From positions 1,550,501 to 1,614,500 of the forward strand of contig CAUEEP010000937.1 of the NCBI GenBank assembly GCA_958450365.1: a stretch of DNA of 64,000 nt, read 5' to 3'. The notes beneath the pieces are model-generated. The model was not told where the DNA came from. It did not search any database and was given only the letters and a program-made list of their open reading frames with translations. This document shows positions 46,401-55,665 of the stretch, piece by piece (the stretch's first letter is position 1; each line of letters begins with the position of its first letter). Both the position numbers and the translations under genes were made by a program. The DNA comes from Mesorhabditis belari (lineage: Eukaryota; Nematoda; Chromadorea; Rhabditida; Rhabditidae).

Positions 46401-46920
46401 AGAGTTGAGTGCTTACTTTTAGACGATTAGAGTGTTAAAAGAAGGGTTTTCAAGCCTTTAGTCTTTAGTTAGACCAGACCAGAGCAGATCTAACCACAGC
46501 ATACTTGGCTCAGCTCAAAGCTCAAAGCTAGACCAGCTCAAAAGCCAAAAGCTAGGCCAGCTCAAAAGCCAAAAGCTAAGCCAGCTCAAAAGCCAAAAGC
46601 TAAACCTAGAAAATTGATATAAACTCTTAAATTTTAAAATTCAACAGATCAATTTGCAGATTAATTGGAAAATTGGAAAATTGCAGATTAATTGAATACT
46701 CAAATTTAGTTAATGCAAAATTCAATTCCAGGTGAAAGTCTGGTTTCAAAATCGTCGCACCAAGCACAAAAGAGTGAGAAATGAGGGTGAGGGGAAAAGC
46801 GAGGCCACCAGAGAGAACACACCCGAAATCGCAGTGGAGAAGACAACGATTGGCCGAGCATCGTTGAGTCTCAATGATCAGCCCGATTCGCCGACTTCTG
46901 GTAAGCGATTGGTGCGATAG
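37484..46920 (+). CDS. ceh-2: EMX / empty-spiracles homeodomain protein, complete
   Basis: Nuclear DNA-binding transcription factor of the EMX class, which patterns anterior nervous system in animals. Exons: 37484-37549 (starts [14 protein letters not shown], the FSID motif seen at EMX N-termini), 43564-43621, 44150-44244, 44768-44845 and 46732-46920. They sum to 486 nt, giving 161 residues with phases in agreement. Exon 3 reads [20 protein letters not shown], exon 4 gives [20 protein letters not shown], and exon 5 gives [15 protein letters not shown] with the recognition-helix W, F, N and R. The second exon ([19 protein letters not shown]) rests on phase fit only. A GTAAGC near the end of the last exon could be an alternative donor. 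The ATG directly follows TTTTCAG, suggesting trans-splicing. Introns host a mariner relic, a MITE, minisatellites and tRNA-like sequences. Confidence 0.92.
37611..37740. repeat. TACTGTGAG array plus shared flank (third copy)
   Basis: Seven or so 9-bp units followed by TTAAAAGGGTGCGGTAATTT and AAGTAGATAA, shared with 30905-30985 and 39664-39800. First intron of the ceh-2-like gene. Confidence 0.85.
37832..38535 (-). mobile_element. Mariner-type element with dead transposase, TA duplication
   Basis: The ends CAGAGTGTCAAAAAAGTTC (37832-37850) and, in reverse complement, CAGAGTGTCGCAAAAGTTC (38517-38535) match at 17 of 19 bases and are flanked by TA on both sides. The minus strand holds a 134-codon frame (38418-38014) whose end, [20 protein letters not shown] followed by a frameshifted tail, resembles the C-terminus of mariner-like transposases (FPKRLRACIxAxGGxFE). 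The 704-bp length is about half of a full element, so it is internally deleted. It lies in intron 1 of the ceh-2-like gene. Confidence 0.8.
38593..39190. mobile_element. 598-bp MITE with 24-bp perfect inverted ends
   Basis: The ends 38593-38616 (ATTTTCTCTAATAGTAGTGC...) and 39167-39190 are exact reverse complements. A segment of about 130 bp beginning TCCTCGAAATCTCGAGAACC occurs twice inside as a direct repeat. Between the two is a tRNA-related stretch (minus strand, GACCGAGTGCTAGTGCGTC, near 38975-38995). A partial copy lies at 48568-48990. No transposase. Intron 1 of the ceh-2-like gene. Confidence 0.85.
39465..39732. repeat. Copy 2 of recent duplication plus TACTGTGAG array
   Basis: 39465-39649 appears identical to 30697-30881. 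The following TACTGTGAG array spans 39664-39732. Confidence 0.85.
39826..40035. repeat. 9-bp minisatellite GAAGCTAAT / GAAGTTAAT
   Basis: About 23 copies. Intron 1 of the ceh-2-like gene. The period is a codon multiple, which explains the open frames here. Confidence 0.92.
40036..40935. other. ceh-2 intron 1, no gene seen
   Basis: Degenerate CAACCAGACAAGTTT repeat at 40085-40180 and TTACTGTAGCTTGCTTATGC repeats at 40790-40870. Otherwise AT-rich. Confidence 0.4.
40956..40985. repeat. Short TTAGGC telomere-type run
   Basis: Four to five CCTAAG hexamers (one CCTGAG), about 60 bp from the tRNA-Thr-like sequence at 41045-41118. Confidence 0.75.
41045..41118 (-). tRNA. tRNA-Thr(GGT)-like sequence, probably pseudogene or SINE head
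   Basis: The minus strand folds with acceptor GTCGGTG/CGCCGAC (7 bp), D arm GCTC/GAGC, anticodon stem TTCGC/GCGAG with loop CTGGTAA (anticodon GGT), and a T arm with GGTTCGACTCC (B box). Two to three extra bases lie between T arm and acceptor and the T stem has a mismatch. It is 74 nt, so it is not a standard gene. Both flanks resemble those of 59979-60050, so the copied unit is larger than the tRNA part. Confidence 0.6.
41272..41362. repeat. 12-bp array GCTAGCTAGAAA
   Basis: About seven copies, each with the palindrome GCTAGC. Confidence 0.9.
41397..41466 (-). tRNA. tRNA-Thr(GGT)-like pseudogene
   Basis: The minus strand reads GGAGCAATAGCTCAGTGGTA (A box) and loop CCGGTAA, then GGGTTTAATTCCC (degenerate B box). 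The acceptor stem pairs poorly, and C replaces the invariant U33. Judged non-functional. Confidence 0.55.
41752..42630. repeat. Minisatellite, 16-bp monomers in 32-bp dimers
   Basis: Monomers TCCGGATCTAGTCCAA and TCCGGCTCTGATTCAA alternate regularly in the 3' two-thirds (32-bp dimer). The 5' part is more mixed (TTCGGATCTGGTTCAA). A 5'-to-3' gradient of homogenisation is visible. About 55 monomers, in the ceh-2 first intron. Confidence 0.95.
42631..43563. other. ceh-2 intron 1, 3' part
   Basis: AT-rich intron ending in TCTGAATAG before the inferred exon 43564-43621. No other exon with compatible phase recognised. Confidence 0.4.
43733..44065. repeat. GTTAGGGAC array grading into AGGAAGAAGATATT repeats
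   Basis: Nine to ten copies of the 9-mer GTTAGG(G/A)AC (43733-43810) pass into about 17 imperfect 14-bp units AGGAAGAAGATATT. They share the TTAGGAA core, so the second array seems derived from the first. Confidence 0.9.
44846..44925 (+). tRNA. tRNA-like sequence abutting a splice donor
   Basis: Begins at the GT of the ceh-2 exon-4 donor: GTCAGTCTCAGTGGCTAAAG (A-box type), then GGTTCGAGTCC (B box) and GGCTGATC. The terminal GGTCAGTC / GGCTGATC can pair. The anticodon arm (CCTGCCAGCTGCCAGGG) is irregular, so it is probably a tRNA-derived element. Confidence 0.5.
44997..45268. repeat. 15-bp minisatellite GCCTTGTAGCGTAGC, 18 perfect copies
   Basis: No variation between copies, GC-rich against an AT-rich background, followed by four AGCAGCTTTGCCC units. 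In the last intron of the ceh-2-like gene. Confidence 0.96.
45592..45662 (-). tRNA. tRNA-like sequence, TAC-loop family, copy 1
   Basis: The minus strand has TGGCACAGTCGGGAGTGCGC (A-box region), GTTTACAG in the anticodon position, and CCGGGTTCGACCC (B box). It resembles 45778-45851 in opposite orientation. The anticodon stem is poor. Confidence 0.5.
45778..45851 (+). tRNA. tRNA-like sequence, TAC-loop family, copy 2
   Basis: TTTGGCGCAGTCGTTAGCGC (D arm / A box), GCTGGTTTACAAACCAC (anticodon arm, TAC in the loop, Val-like) and CCGGGTTCGATTCTCGGG (T arm / B box). The acceptor does not pair fully. This is the best-preserved of the four in this intron. Confidence 0.55.
45948..46003 (-). tRNA. 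tRNA-like fragment, TAC-loop family, copy 3
   Basis: The minus strand has GTCTACGGC where the other copies have GTTTACAG, and CCGGGTTCGATCCCC as B box. The 5' half is eroded. Confidence 0.45.
46505..46610. repeat. Short repeat CCAGCTCAAAAGCCAAAAGCTA
   Basis: About four imperfect copies (22-24 bp) just upstream of ceh-2 exon 5. Confidence 0.8.
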
Positions 46921-47187
46921 AGAAAGACTTGGCGCATCTAATGATACCAAAAATGTGAAATTGAACAACCCAAAGCGAAGATATTTGAGCTCAAAATTGG
47001 GTGTACAAAAAGAAAGTATTCAGCTGTAAATTTGTACCCGCGGGTTTTCAGGGTGGGCAATCGATTGGAGATATTTATTTTATTGAGTCTACCAATTGAA
47101 ACTCGGCTTTAATTGGGTTAAACTTTTAGAGAAACTCGGAAACTTAGCCTATCTTCGAGAGGATGTTGATGTAGAAGATATTGATCT
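46921..47187. other. ceh-2 3' flank
   Basis: AT-rich 3' sequence; no clear canonical AATAAA seen before the next array. Confidence 0.3.
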
Positions 47188-47822
47188 AGAGGAGATCTAG
47201 AGGATCTAGAGGAGATCTAGAGGATCTAGGGGAGATCTAGAGGATCTAGGGGAGATCTAGAGGATCTAGGGGAGATCTAGAGGATCTAGAGGAGATCTAG
47301 AGGAACTAGAGGAGATCTAGAGGAACTAGAGGAGATCTAGAGGATCCAGGGGAGATCTAGAGGATCCAGGGGAGATCTAGAGGATCCAGGGGAGATCTAG
47401 AGGATCCAGGGGAGATCTAGAGGATCCAGGGGAGATCTAGAGGATCCAGGGGAGATCTAGAGGATCCAGGGGAGATCTAGAGGATCCAGGGGAGATCTAG
47501 AGGATCCAGGGGAGATCTAGAGGATCTAGGGGAGATCTAGAGGATCTAGGGGAGATCTAGAGGATCTAGGGGAGATCTAGAGGATCTAGGGGAGATCTAG
47601 AGGATCTAGGGGAGGTCTAGAGGATCTAGGGGAGGTCTAGAGGATCTAGGGGAGGTCTAGAGGATCTAGGGGAGATCTAGAGGATCTAGGGGAGGTCTAG
47701 AGGATCTAGGGGAGGTCTAGAGGATCTAGGGGAGGTCTAGAGGATCTAGGGGAGGTCTAGAGGATCTAGGGGAGGTCTAGAGGATCTAGGGGAGGTCTAG
47801 AGGATCTCCTCTAGATCTCCTC
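47188..47822. repeat. 20-bp minisatellite GGGGAGATCTAGAGGATCTA
   Basis: About 32 copies. Variants are spatially clustered: GGATCCAGG in the middle third (47340-47515) and GGGGAGGTCTAG in the 3' third. This is the expected pattern of segmental homogenisation. Confidence 0.96.
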
Positions 47823-48567
47823 TAGATCTTTCAGAGCTTTCAGAGCAACTTTCAGAAAGAACTTTCAGAGCCCACCATGCCCACTGTGCCCCAACTTTCC
47901 GCGCATCAAAGTGTGCTCATGTTTCTTCAATCGCATGCGAATCAATGAAAAGATAGAAGAAAAGAAAAGATTAACAAAAAGAAAATAAAAGAAAATCAAA
48001 TCAAAAACAATTTCAAAACATTTCTAGCAAAATAATCAAATTTTTCCTTGACCTTGAGATACTTGCTCAAATGAATTCTCTTTTTTAAGCCCAAAAAATC
48101 TTTTACATTATTTTTCAGCTAGTCATTTATATCCAATTTCTCTAGCTTTCATTTCTCTTTTTTATTTTATATTTTAATTTTTATATTTTAACTTTTCAAT
48201 CAGTATTAAAATGATCCTCAAAATTGTGAAAAATCCAAAAACGATTTTTAAGAAAAAATGTGATATTTTTTGTATTCAAATTTTGTTTTGTATATTTTTG
48301 TTTATAAATTGATTATAAAAAAAGAAACACAACGATTTGTTTCCTTTTTTTTTCGATTCGATGAAACAATTAATCGATGTCATTGGGGGAAAACTTTCAA
48401 CTTCCCGAATGACATCGATTAATTGGCCAAAAAAAAACACACACATTTCAAGCGATGAAGGTCAATCCTTTGAGTGTAAAACAAACCGAAAGATAAAAAG
48501 GAAACTTTCGAGAATCGATCTTGCTTTGGAACTAGCTTTAGAACTAGCAAAACTTGATTTGATAGCT
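47823..48567. other. Intergenic with an 18-bp-stem hairpin
   Basis: AT-rich. 48367-48384 (CAATTAATCGATGTCATT) and 48408-48425 are exact complements separated by 23 nt. No exon recognised. Confidence 0.45.
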
Positions 48568-48990
48568 ACCGTATTTTCTCTAATCCCTGAGCTAGTAATT
48601 GCATGCACCCAGTAATTGCTCGAAATCTCGAGAACCGCTTATCAGAACCTATCGATGTGGGGTCGGAAAATGTAGCTGACGATGAGATCTAGTGGGGGAT
48701 TAGACTCTTGAGCTTCTGGGAAAACTTTGGAAGCCGTAAATAGCCGTCAACTCGGCTCGCCGGGGTGCTAACGCCAACGCATAGTTTGAGCTCTCAAGTT
48801 AAAGGGTCTCCTCCCCTCCTGCGCCTTCTCCGAGATCCCTGTAACAATACTGTAACAATCTTAATCCTCCAAAGCAATATCGGCACCATCCCTGATACCC
48901 TCCGACATCTATACTCGACGCGACGTTAGTCCCGCCGAGCTGGACGGACGCCGGGACGCACTACCACTCGGCCACGCGACGGACGCACTA
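48568..48990. mobile_element. Partial copy of the 38593-39190 MITE
   Basis: Starts with ACCGTATTTTCTCTAAT, then CTCGAAATCTCGAGAACCGC and the following 350 bp closely match the internal part of the element at 38593. It ends in the tRNA-related region (minus strand GTGGCCGAGTGGTAGTGCGT, a good A box). It lacks the right inverted end. Confidence 0.8.
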
Positions 48991-49429
48991 CACAATTGTG
49001 CTAATCGAAAAGGAATTGGCCGATTGGATTGCCCGATTCTGCTCATCTATGGGTTTTCAAGAGAAACACCCACAATTAGAGCATCTTTTTCCGGCTTTTT
49101 CCGGCTTTTTTCCGGCTTTTTTCCGTAGCTTTCCCACAATACCGTGGTTTTTTTTTCTTGTCTTTCACTGAATACTCTTTTCCAATGAACAAACCCGCCA
49201 TTTATCTCACCTTTATTGCCGTGTTTTATTTGGGCAAATTTTTAGACAACAAATTTACATTTAAGTCAAAAAGCTTTCACAGGCTAAGATGGGGGTTTTT
49301 GAAAAAGGAAAATGTGTGAGAAAGTTCAATGAGGTTGACTTGGATTTGATTTGATCTTTGATCTTTGTTCTTTGTTTTGGAGAACAGGAAAAGAGCTTCA
49401 AGTCTGCCTGGTTTCGATTTAGGCCAATT
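48991..49429. other. Intergenic, no gene seen
   Basis: AT-rich; short TTTTTCCGGC repeats near 49090. Confidence 0.3.
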
Positions 49430-49553
49430 CTTGCCTAGGGCCTTGCCTTGCCTAGAGCCTTGCCTTGCTTAGAGTCTTGCCTTGCCTAGAGCCTTGCCTT
49501 GCCTAGAGTCTTGCCTTGCCTAGAGCTTTGCCTTGCCTAGAGCCTTGCCTTAT
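49430..49553. repeat. 17-bp minisatellite CCTTGCCTTGCCTAGAG
   Basis: About seven copies, followed by a minor TAGTTCAA repeat at 49625-49705. Confidence 0.88.
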
Positions 49554-50114
49554 AGGTCCCATATTCTAAATCGATGCTAAACTAGAGTAGTTCGTTAGTT
49601 AGATTATGGTAGTTCGAAAGCTGACAAGTTCAAAAGTCCAATAGTTCAATAGTTCAATAGTCCAATAGTTCAATAGTTCAATAATTCGATAGTTCGATGG
49701 TTCACTAGTTTGTTGAAAGTTTTTGAAACGTATGAGTCAAGCTAAACAGAATCTAGTCAACAAGTACTAACTCGAGCTTGCTGAAAAAATCGACTTGACT
49801 AGTTTGTTAGAAAACAAATTCAAACGCTAATCTCAAAGCTCATTCGATTGGAGGCAGTTGTGTGTGAATTGAGTGACCCATTACTCTTCTCATCACCCTT
49901 TCCCAGGCAATTCTCAGCGGTAAATGGTGCGCGAAATACAGTAATTGACGGGCGTGTAACAAAATGCACTTTGCTTTAAATGGATTCTTGGATCTGGATC
50001 TTTATTCTTGGAAAAAGGGGAATAAGAGCCCTCTCTACTAGATTTCAAAAAAGTGCCTGCTTTGGCTTTAGCGTTTGTAAAGGCTTTATCGACTAAAGGC
50101 TTAGATTATCTGCT

Positions 50115-50261
50115 ATGGAATCCCTGCCTGAAGTTTGCCCAACAAAATTCCCCGTTTATTGGCCTAACCGATGTGGGATGAGTGTGTGTGGATTGGATTT
50201 GGAAAAGATATCGAATGTCATTGAGTCTCTCGAGCTCATCGAGAGGGCTTTGTGTGAATGA
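50115..50261 (+). other. Possible small exon or ORF, unrecognised
   Basis: A 48-codon frame beginning MESLPEVCPTKFPVYWPNRC and containing LEKISNVIESLELIERAL has protein-like composition, unlike the repeat-derived frames around it. There is no family match and no proven splice site. Could be coincidence. Confidence 0.2.
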
Positions 50262-50392
50262 GACGAACAAAGGAAATCATCCACTCATCCACATACAGGG
50301 TCTTCAAAATATTTATTTGAACTTTTGAAAGAAAATCAATCTACAATCAGAAATCAAAAGCCAATGAGGTTAAAGCCAGGCTTCGGTAGGCC

Positions 50393-50765
50393 TGGCTGGT
50401 AGGCCTGGTAGCCAGGTAGGCCAGGTAGCCAGGTAGGCCAGGTAGCCAGGTAGGCCAGGTAGCCAGGTAGGCCAGGTAGCCAGGTAGGCCAGGTAGCCAG
50501 GTAGGCCAGGTAGCCAGGTAGGCCAGGTAGCCAGGTAGGCCAGGTAGCCAGGTAGGCCAGGTAGCCAGGTAGGCCAGGTAGCCAGGTAGGCCAGGTAGCC
50601 AGGTAGGCCAGGTAGCCAGGTAGGCCAGGTAGCCAGGTAGGCCAGGTAGCCAGGTAGGCCAGGTAGCCAGGTAGGCCAGGTAGCCAGGTAGGCCAGGTAG
50701 CCAGGTAGGCCAGGTAGCCAGGTAGGCCAGGTAGCCAGGTAGGCCAGGTAGCCAGGTAGGCCAGG
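50393..50765. repeat. 17-bp minisatellite GTAGCCAGGTAGGCCAG, about 22 near-perfect copies
   Basis: Very homogeneous and GC-rich. The 17-bp period is shared with the 3241-3590 array, which also has the GGCCAG core. It ends in a G-rich GGAGGAGGAGG stretch. Confidence 0.96.
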
Positions 50766-51387
50766 TGCCAGGAGGCCAGGTGGCCAGGGGGGGAGGAGGG
50801 AGGAGGAGGAGGAAGGCTTCCGGGCGAACTTTGATCAATTTAGGCAAAGCAAGAAGTCTTGGTAGTCCAGATTTTGATCCTGGTTTTACCCTGGTTATCC
50901 TAGTAATGCAGAAAAGTTTCTTGATAAGTATGCTGGTTTCTTAATATCATAGTAGCACTTAAAATTGACCGTATTGATAACTGTGTTTCCTTTTTAGCAT
51001 TAAACTTGTACAAAATGAGCTGTAAAACCTAGGAATCTACTGATCTACATGAACATTGCACATCTTGTACACAGAGTTGACTTCTTTGAGAGCTAAAGGA
51101 GGAAGGGATAATGTTGTTATTGGTTTAACCTTTGATTCTGGGATACTGTAAGTGTCTATCTCACTACAGTATCCCCGGAACAAAGTGTTGAGCCAAGATC
51201 GAAGTGCAAATCTCTCAAATCTCGTTCCAAGTTTAAAAACATGTGATGCCATTTGTTCCATAGCAGACAATGTAAGTTTTTAGTCGATAAAGCCTTTAAA
51301 AACGCTAAAGCCAAAGCCAAAGCCTTCACAAACGCTAAAGCCAGACACAAAGCCTTACTAGGGATGCTTGAATTTAGACCTCGGGTT
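50766..51387. other. Intergenic, no gene seen
   Basis: No exon with convincing splice sites was recognised. A short imperfect repeat around AAAGCCTT near 51285-51360. Confidence 0.3.
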
Positions 51388-51510
51388 TGAGCCATTTGAC
51401 CCGGATCTAAACCAGGGACAAAAGAGCGAGAGATCTAGGCCACTATCCACTAGGCCACTATCCACTAGGCCACTATCCACTAGGCCACTATCCACTAGGC
51501 CACGAGCTCA
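51388..51510 (-). repeat. tRNA-like sequence with tandemly amplified A box
   Basis: The minus strand has TGGCCTAGTGGATAG, a canonical A-box motif, in about four tandem 17-bp copies (51438-51505). It is followed by the rest of a tRNA-like sequence (anticodon-arm region CTCTCGCTC, then a degenerate B box near 51400). Only the A-box segment is multiplied. Confidence 0.7.
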
Positions 51511-52090
51511 TGTCTACCCACCTCTGTCGAATCCTTATGGCTCGTGGGTGCACGGTTTCGTGGATGCCCGATTTTGACGTAAAATGCTTGTATTCTTAGA
51601 ATTTGTTTGCGTAATCAAGTTCTCGTTTGTCCCCAAATTTTCCTCAAACTGTGCAATGGGCTGAAGGACACAGTGAGAAGTGGTCAACAGGCTGTAGACA
51701 AGAGAGCAGACTAACAGAGTGCTAAGCTATTGGGTAAATAATGATTGACTCTACAGGGTGCCCTGCAGCTATCTTGTTATGAAAAATGAAGTTCTCGTGT
51801 AGATTACGGTAGCTTTTTAACAAGATTGCGGTAGCTTTTCTTGAAGATACTGACAGCATCCTCTTGCACTACAATAACCGGAAAAAAGAGCGTTCCAGAA
51901 TCAAATCTAAAGATTACTCTCACTAATCTCACAATCTCAAGAGTTTTCTACATTTAGAGTACTTTAATTTGATTCATTTTGCGACTGGGCATTTCAATTC
52001 TTTTCAAATTTCGTTTTTAAGCAAGAGAGAGAGGAGGAGGACTTTCTGTGAGGAGGACTTTCTGTGAGGAGGACTTTTCAAGGAACTGGT
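51511..52090. other. Intergenic, no gene seen
   Basis: Short GAGGAGGACTTTCTGT repeats near 52030-52075; no exon recognised. Confidence 0.3.
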
Positions 52091-52097
52091 TGAAGCT

Positions 52098-52195
52098 TGA
52101 GGTGTCTTTAATCAGCTCCAAAAGGAGTTGAACCTCTAACCTTTGCTTGGTAAATCATTGCACTAACCACTAGACCGCTAAACCAACCAAAGGAT
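52098..52195 (-). tRNA. tRNA-like sequence, degenerate
   Basis: The minus strand has TTTAGCGGTCTAGTGGTTAG (A-box type) and AGAGGTTCAACTCCT (B-box type) with an irregular anticodon arm. The spacing is tRNA-like. Pseudogene or SINE head. Confidence 0.45.
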
Positions 52196-52487
52196 GCCTT
52201 TGAAAACGAGTTAAGACTTGAAAACTTGTAATAGCCTTTAGCTTGTGACTTGTAAACTTGAATCGCGAAATTTGTAAACTTGAATCAGGAAATTTGTAAA
52301 ATTGTATCGTGAAATTTGTAAACTTGAATCGGGAAACTTGTAAGCCAGTTTTAGTGTGTTTACAATGCGCATAAGCAGCTAGTATTTACATCATTCGACT
52401 CGTCTTTTCAAGCTCTACAAGATGAGCTATATTGTAAATTGAGATTCCAATTGGATCCTTGTTAGAGATTGTCTTGTTAGAGATCAC

Positions 52488-52640
52488 TCCAGAGTTGGAC
52501 TGATCAGCTTGGCTTTCAAACTTGGCAGATCAGCTTGGCTAAATCTGGACTGATCAGCTTGGCAGATCAGCTTGGCTAAATCTGGACTGATCAGCTTGGC
52601 TTTCAAGCTTGGCAGATCAGCTTGGCTTTCAAATCTTGGC
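52488..52640. repeat. Repeat based on GATCAGCTTGGC
   Basis: About nine imperfect copies interspersed with TAAATCTGGACT and TTTCAAACTT segments. Confidence 0.82.
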
Positions 52641-52677
52641 TACAGCATGAGTTTTGTTTTTTAAAACTTTTCCAGCC

Positions 52678-52913
52678 ACTAAATCTGAACAATACAAAAT
52701 CTTTTCTCCATAAAAGTATCAATTTCATATTTCGAAGTCGTATTTGCTGATTGAACTAGTTGAAATCCTTTGTGTTTAGCCAAAATCGTTTTCAAGAATG
52801 TAATGGGATCCCCAATATATTGTTGAACTAAATTGGTTGTTGAAAAGAGATTTGGAAATATTTGTGGCCGAGAATCCGGGGTGGGGAACAGATGGGAAGG
52901 TGGGGCTTAGAAA
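52678..52913 (-). other. Possible terminal exon, unrecognised
   Basis: On the minus strand, after a pyrimidine-rich TTTCCTTTCTAAG, a frame of about 75 codons runs to TAG with protein-like composition (for example NLVQQYIGDPITFLKTILAK, then DTFMEKRFCIVQI). There is no ATG, and no family was recognised. Low confidence. Confidence 0.25.
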
Positions 52914-53221
52914 GGAAAACACGCACACCGGCAAAACGTGTAATTTGAGCCGGTAATTGCCAAACGAGCACCCCTGCACACACCTGAAATATAATGGCAT
53001 CATATGGATGACATTTTGAGGAAAAGGGATTTCGGGGATTTGGAAATTATTGGAAATTATTGCAAATATTGGAATCCAGTGAAAAATCATGGTTTAAAGA
53101 AGTGGAAGAAAGAAGATGTAGAAGTTGTGAATAGTTTTGAGTCAATCAAGTCAATCAAGTCACCAGATTGGATCAAAGCTATTGCAGAGTTTCATGGATG
53201 CTTCTAGTTGTTGACACTTGC

Positions 53222-53342
53222 AGGAGTAGCACTCGCAGCACTCGCAGCAGCACTTGCAGCACTCGCAGCACTTGCAGCACTCGCAGCAGCACTCGCAGCA
53301 CTCGCAGCGCTCGCAGCAGCACTCGCAGCACTCGCAGCACCC
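53222..53342. repeat. 9-bp minisatellite AGCACTCGC
   Basis: About 13 copies with AGC triplet variants. Confidence 0.9.
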
Positions 53343-53664
53343 TTCAGAGATTCTAGGGATAATCCTGATTCGATACAAAAGTATACTGCTGACAAAAAAA
53401 AGCTATAAAAATATAACTATAATGTGATATCCAAGCTCTTTACCAACAGCTCCAAGCTCTTAACAACAGCTCCAAACTCTTTACCCACAGCTCCAAGCTC
53501 TTTACCAACAACTCCAAGCTCTTTACCCTATTCATAAAGCCAATAGCCTTATGAATAAGGTAAATTCTAACATTTTCAATGACCCATAGATTCGAAAACT
53601 GTTAAATAGTTAGACTTTCTCATCGTTAAACAAGAAAAACTGAGGTTTGACTTCTTTTTGGTGA

Positions 53665-53790
53665 AATTCAATAAAATTCAATAAAATTCAATGAAATTCA
53701 ATAAAATTCAATGAAATTCCAATGAAATTCCAATAAATTCAATGAAATTCCAATGAAATTCCAATGAAATTCAATGAAATTGATGATCGA
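53665..53790. repeat. ~12-bp repeat AATTCAATGAAATTCC
   Basis: About nine imperfect copies of 11-13 bp. Confidence 0.85.
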
Positions 53791-54034
53791 GTTCTGATCA
53801 ATCGACTTTTAGATTACCAAATTTAGTAAACTGTAAAAATAAGCTAGAAATTCGAGTTTTTTCCAACTCGTACAGTGTTTTCTTGATGACTTTCTTCATA
53901 AACCAATTTTAAGAGCGCTAAACGACCTGTAAGCTCAAAAGTCTCCATAAATAGTGAACACTAGGCTTATTGAACACTAAGCTGATCTAAAGCATTCAAC
54001 AGGATTCAGAAAAATAACCTAGAATTGTATGAGG

Positions 54035-54345
54035 CCAGGTTAGATGAGGATCAGATTAAGCTAGACCTAGACCGGACTAAGACTAAGCTAGACTTAGACC
54101 AGACTGAGATTAAGCTAGACCTAGATCGGACTAAGATTAAGCTAGAGCTAGACCGAAGTAAGATTAAGCTAGACCAAGACCAGACTAAGATTAAGCTAGA
54201 CCAAGACTAGACTAAGATTAAGCTAGACATAGACCGGACTAAGATTAAGCTAGACCAAGACCAGACTAAGACTAAGCTAGACCTAGACCAGACTGAGATT
54301 AAGCTAGACATAGACCGGACTAAGATTAAGCTAGACCTAGAGTCA
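54035..54345. repeat. 27-bp minisatellite based on GACTAAGATTAAGCTAGACC
   Basis: About 11 copies, with CTAGACCTAGACC and CTAGACCAAGACC variants. Confidence 0.92.
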
Positions 54346-54621
54346 GGCCAAGTAAGGTCAAGTCTATCTTGAGCAGGCTGAGCTAGCTAAATAGATCTCA
54401 ATCTAATGGCAAATGGATTAATGGCTTTTTTTCAGAAATTTTTTATTCAATAGAATCAACTTTTTTCCAGAACAATCCAAAAGAAAAACGATTTTTTTAA
54501 AAAAGATTTTTAAGTGATTCCAGTGCACTTTGGATTCAAGAAGCATACAAATTAACTTAAAGTTTTATAAAGTCTGAAGCTTTCATTGTCTTTTCATTGT
54601 CTAAATGTTCTTACAGAAAAA

Positions 54622-54973
54622 GCTCGCACTTTAGCATTATCTATTCTCAAAACTTATCCAAATATCGATGTTTGTACGATGGAAACCCGAGCTCTTTCAG
54701 TCTTCTCAGCCCAATTAGAGCACACAAATGAAAGGTAAATGATCGTTTGATGAAGGAAATGATAAAAAATTCATAAAGCTTTTTCTCCTTTGGATAATGG
54801 AGTCTATTTGTGATATTGGATATCGAGAGTTCATTGTGAAGATGAAGCTGAGTTCATTCTAAGTACTCAACATTGTCAATGGGGACTTTTGCTGAAAGAG
54901 TTTGTATGAAATGAGAATTTCAATGAGAATTTCAATGAAAATTTCAAAATCTCTACTTTTAAGGTTTAAATGA
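54622..54973 (+). CDS. 3' end of an unrecognised protein-coding gene
   Basis: After TTCTTACAG, 54622-54735 encodes KARTLALSILKTYPNIDVCT then METRALSVFSAQLEHTNE, ending at a good donor (AG then GTAAAT). Joining in phase to 54964 (after TTTTAAG) gives R-F-K and TGA at 54971-54973, and AATAAA follows at 54987-54992. Composition, splice sites and poly(A) signal all look real. I do not recognise the family; the segment is predicted helical. The exon begins mid-codon, so upstream exons exist, but none could be found in the repeat-rich DNA before it. Confidence 0.5.
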
Positions 54974-55094
54974 AGTGAATGAATGCAATAAAGTAAGTAC
55001 TTTTCAAAGTACTTTTTTGTTTACTTTTCAAAGTAACATGTAAACAAACAGTGTTTGGAACAAACAAACAAACAATCAAGGGCATTTGAAGAGG

Positions 55095-55665
55095 GAAACT
55101 AACAGCTAACAAGACTACAGGTTAACAAGAGTACGGGTTAACAAGGCTACAGGTTAACAAGGCTGCAGGTTAACAAGAGTACAGGTTAACGAGAGTACAG
55201 GTTAACAAGGCTGCAGGTTAACGAGAGTACAGGTTAACAAGAGTACAGGTTGACAAGAGTACAGGTTAACAAGAGTACAGGTTAACAAGAGTACAGGTTA
55301 ACAAGAGTACAAGTTAACGAGAGTACAGGTTAACAAGAGTACAGGTTAACAAGGCTGCAGGTTAACGAGAGTACAGGTTAACAAGACTACAGGTTAACAA
55401 GAGTACGGGTTAATAAGAGTACGGGTTAACAAGAGTACGGGTTAACAAGGCTGCAGGTTAACGAGAGTACAGGCTAACAAGAGTACGGGTTAATAAGAGT
55501 ACGGGTTAACAAGAGTACGGGTTAACAAGGCTACAGGTTAACAAGGCTGCAGGTTAGCAAGAGTACAGGTTAACGAGAGTACAGGTTAACAAGGCTGCAG
55601 GTTAACGAGAGTACAGGTTAACAAGACTACAGGTTAACAAGAGTACAAGAGCACAAGAGTACTTG
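55095..55665. repeat. 16-bp minisatellite GTTAACAAGAGTACAG
   Basis: About 35 copies in three flavours (GAGTACAG, GGCTGCAG, GACTACAG). The order of flavours recurs with a long period, suggesting blocks of about 220-260 bp were duplicated. Confidence 0.93.

Noticed and set aside
50347..50847. 166-codon minus-strand frame rich in LPGYLAYLATWPTW
   Set aside because: 17-bp array GTAGCCAGGTAGGCCAG; no domain or conserved flank.
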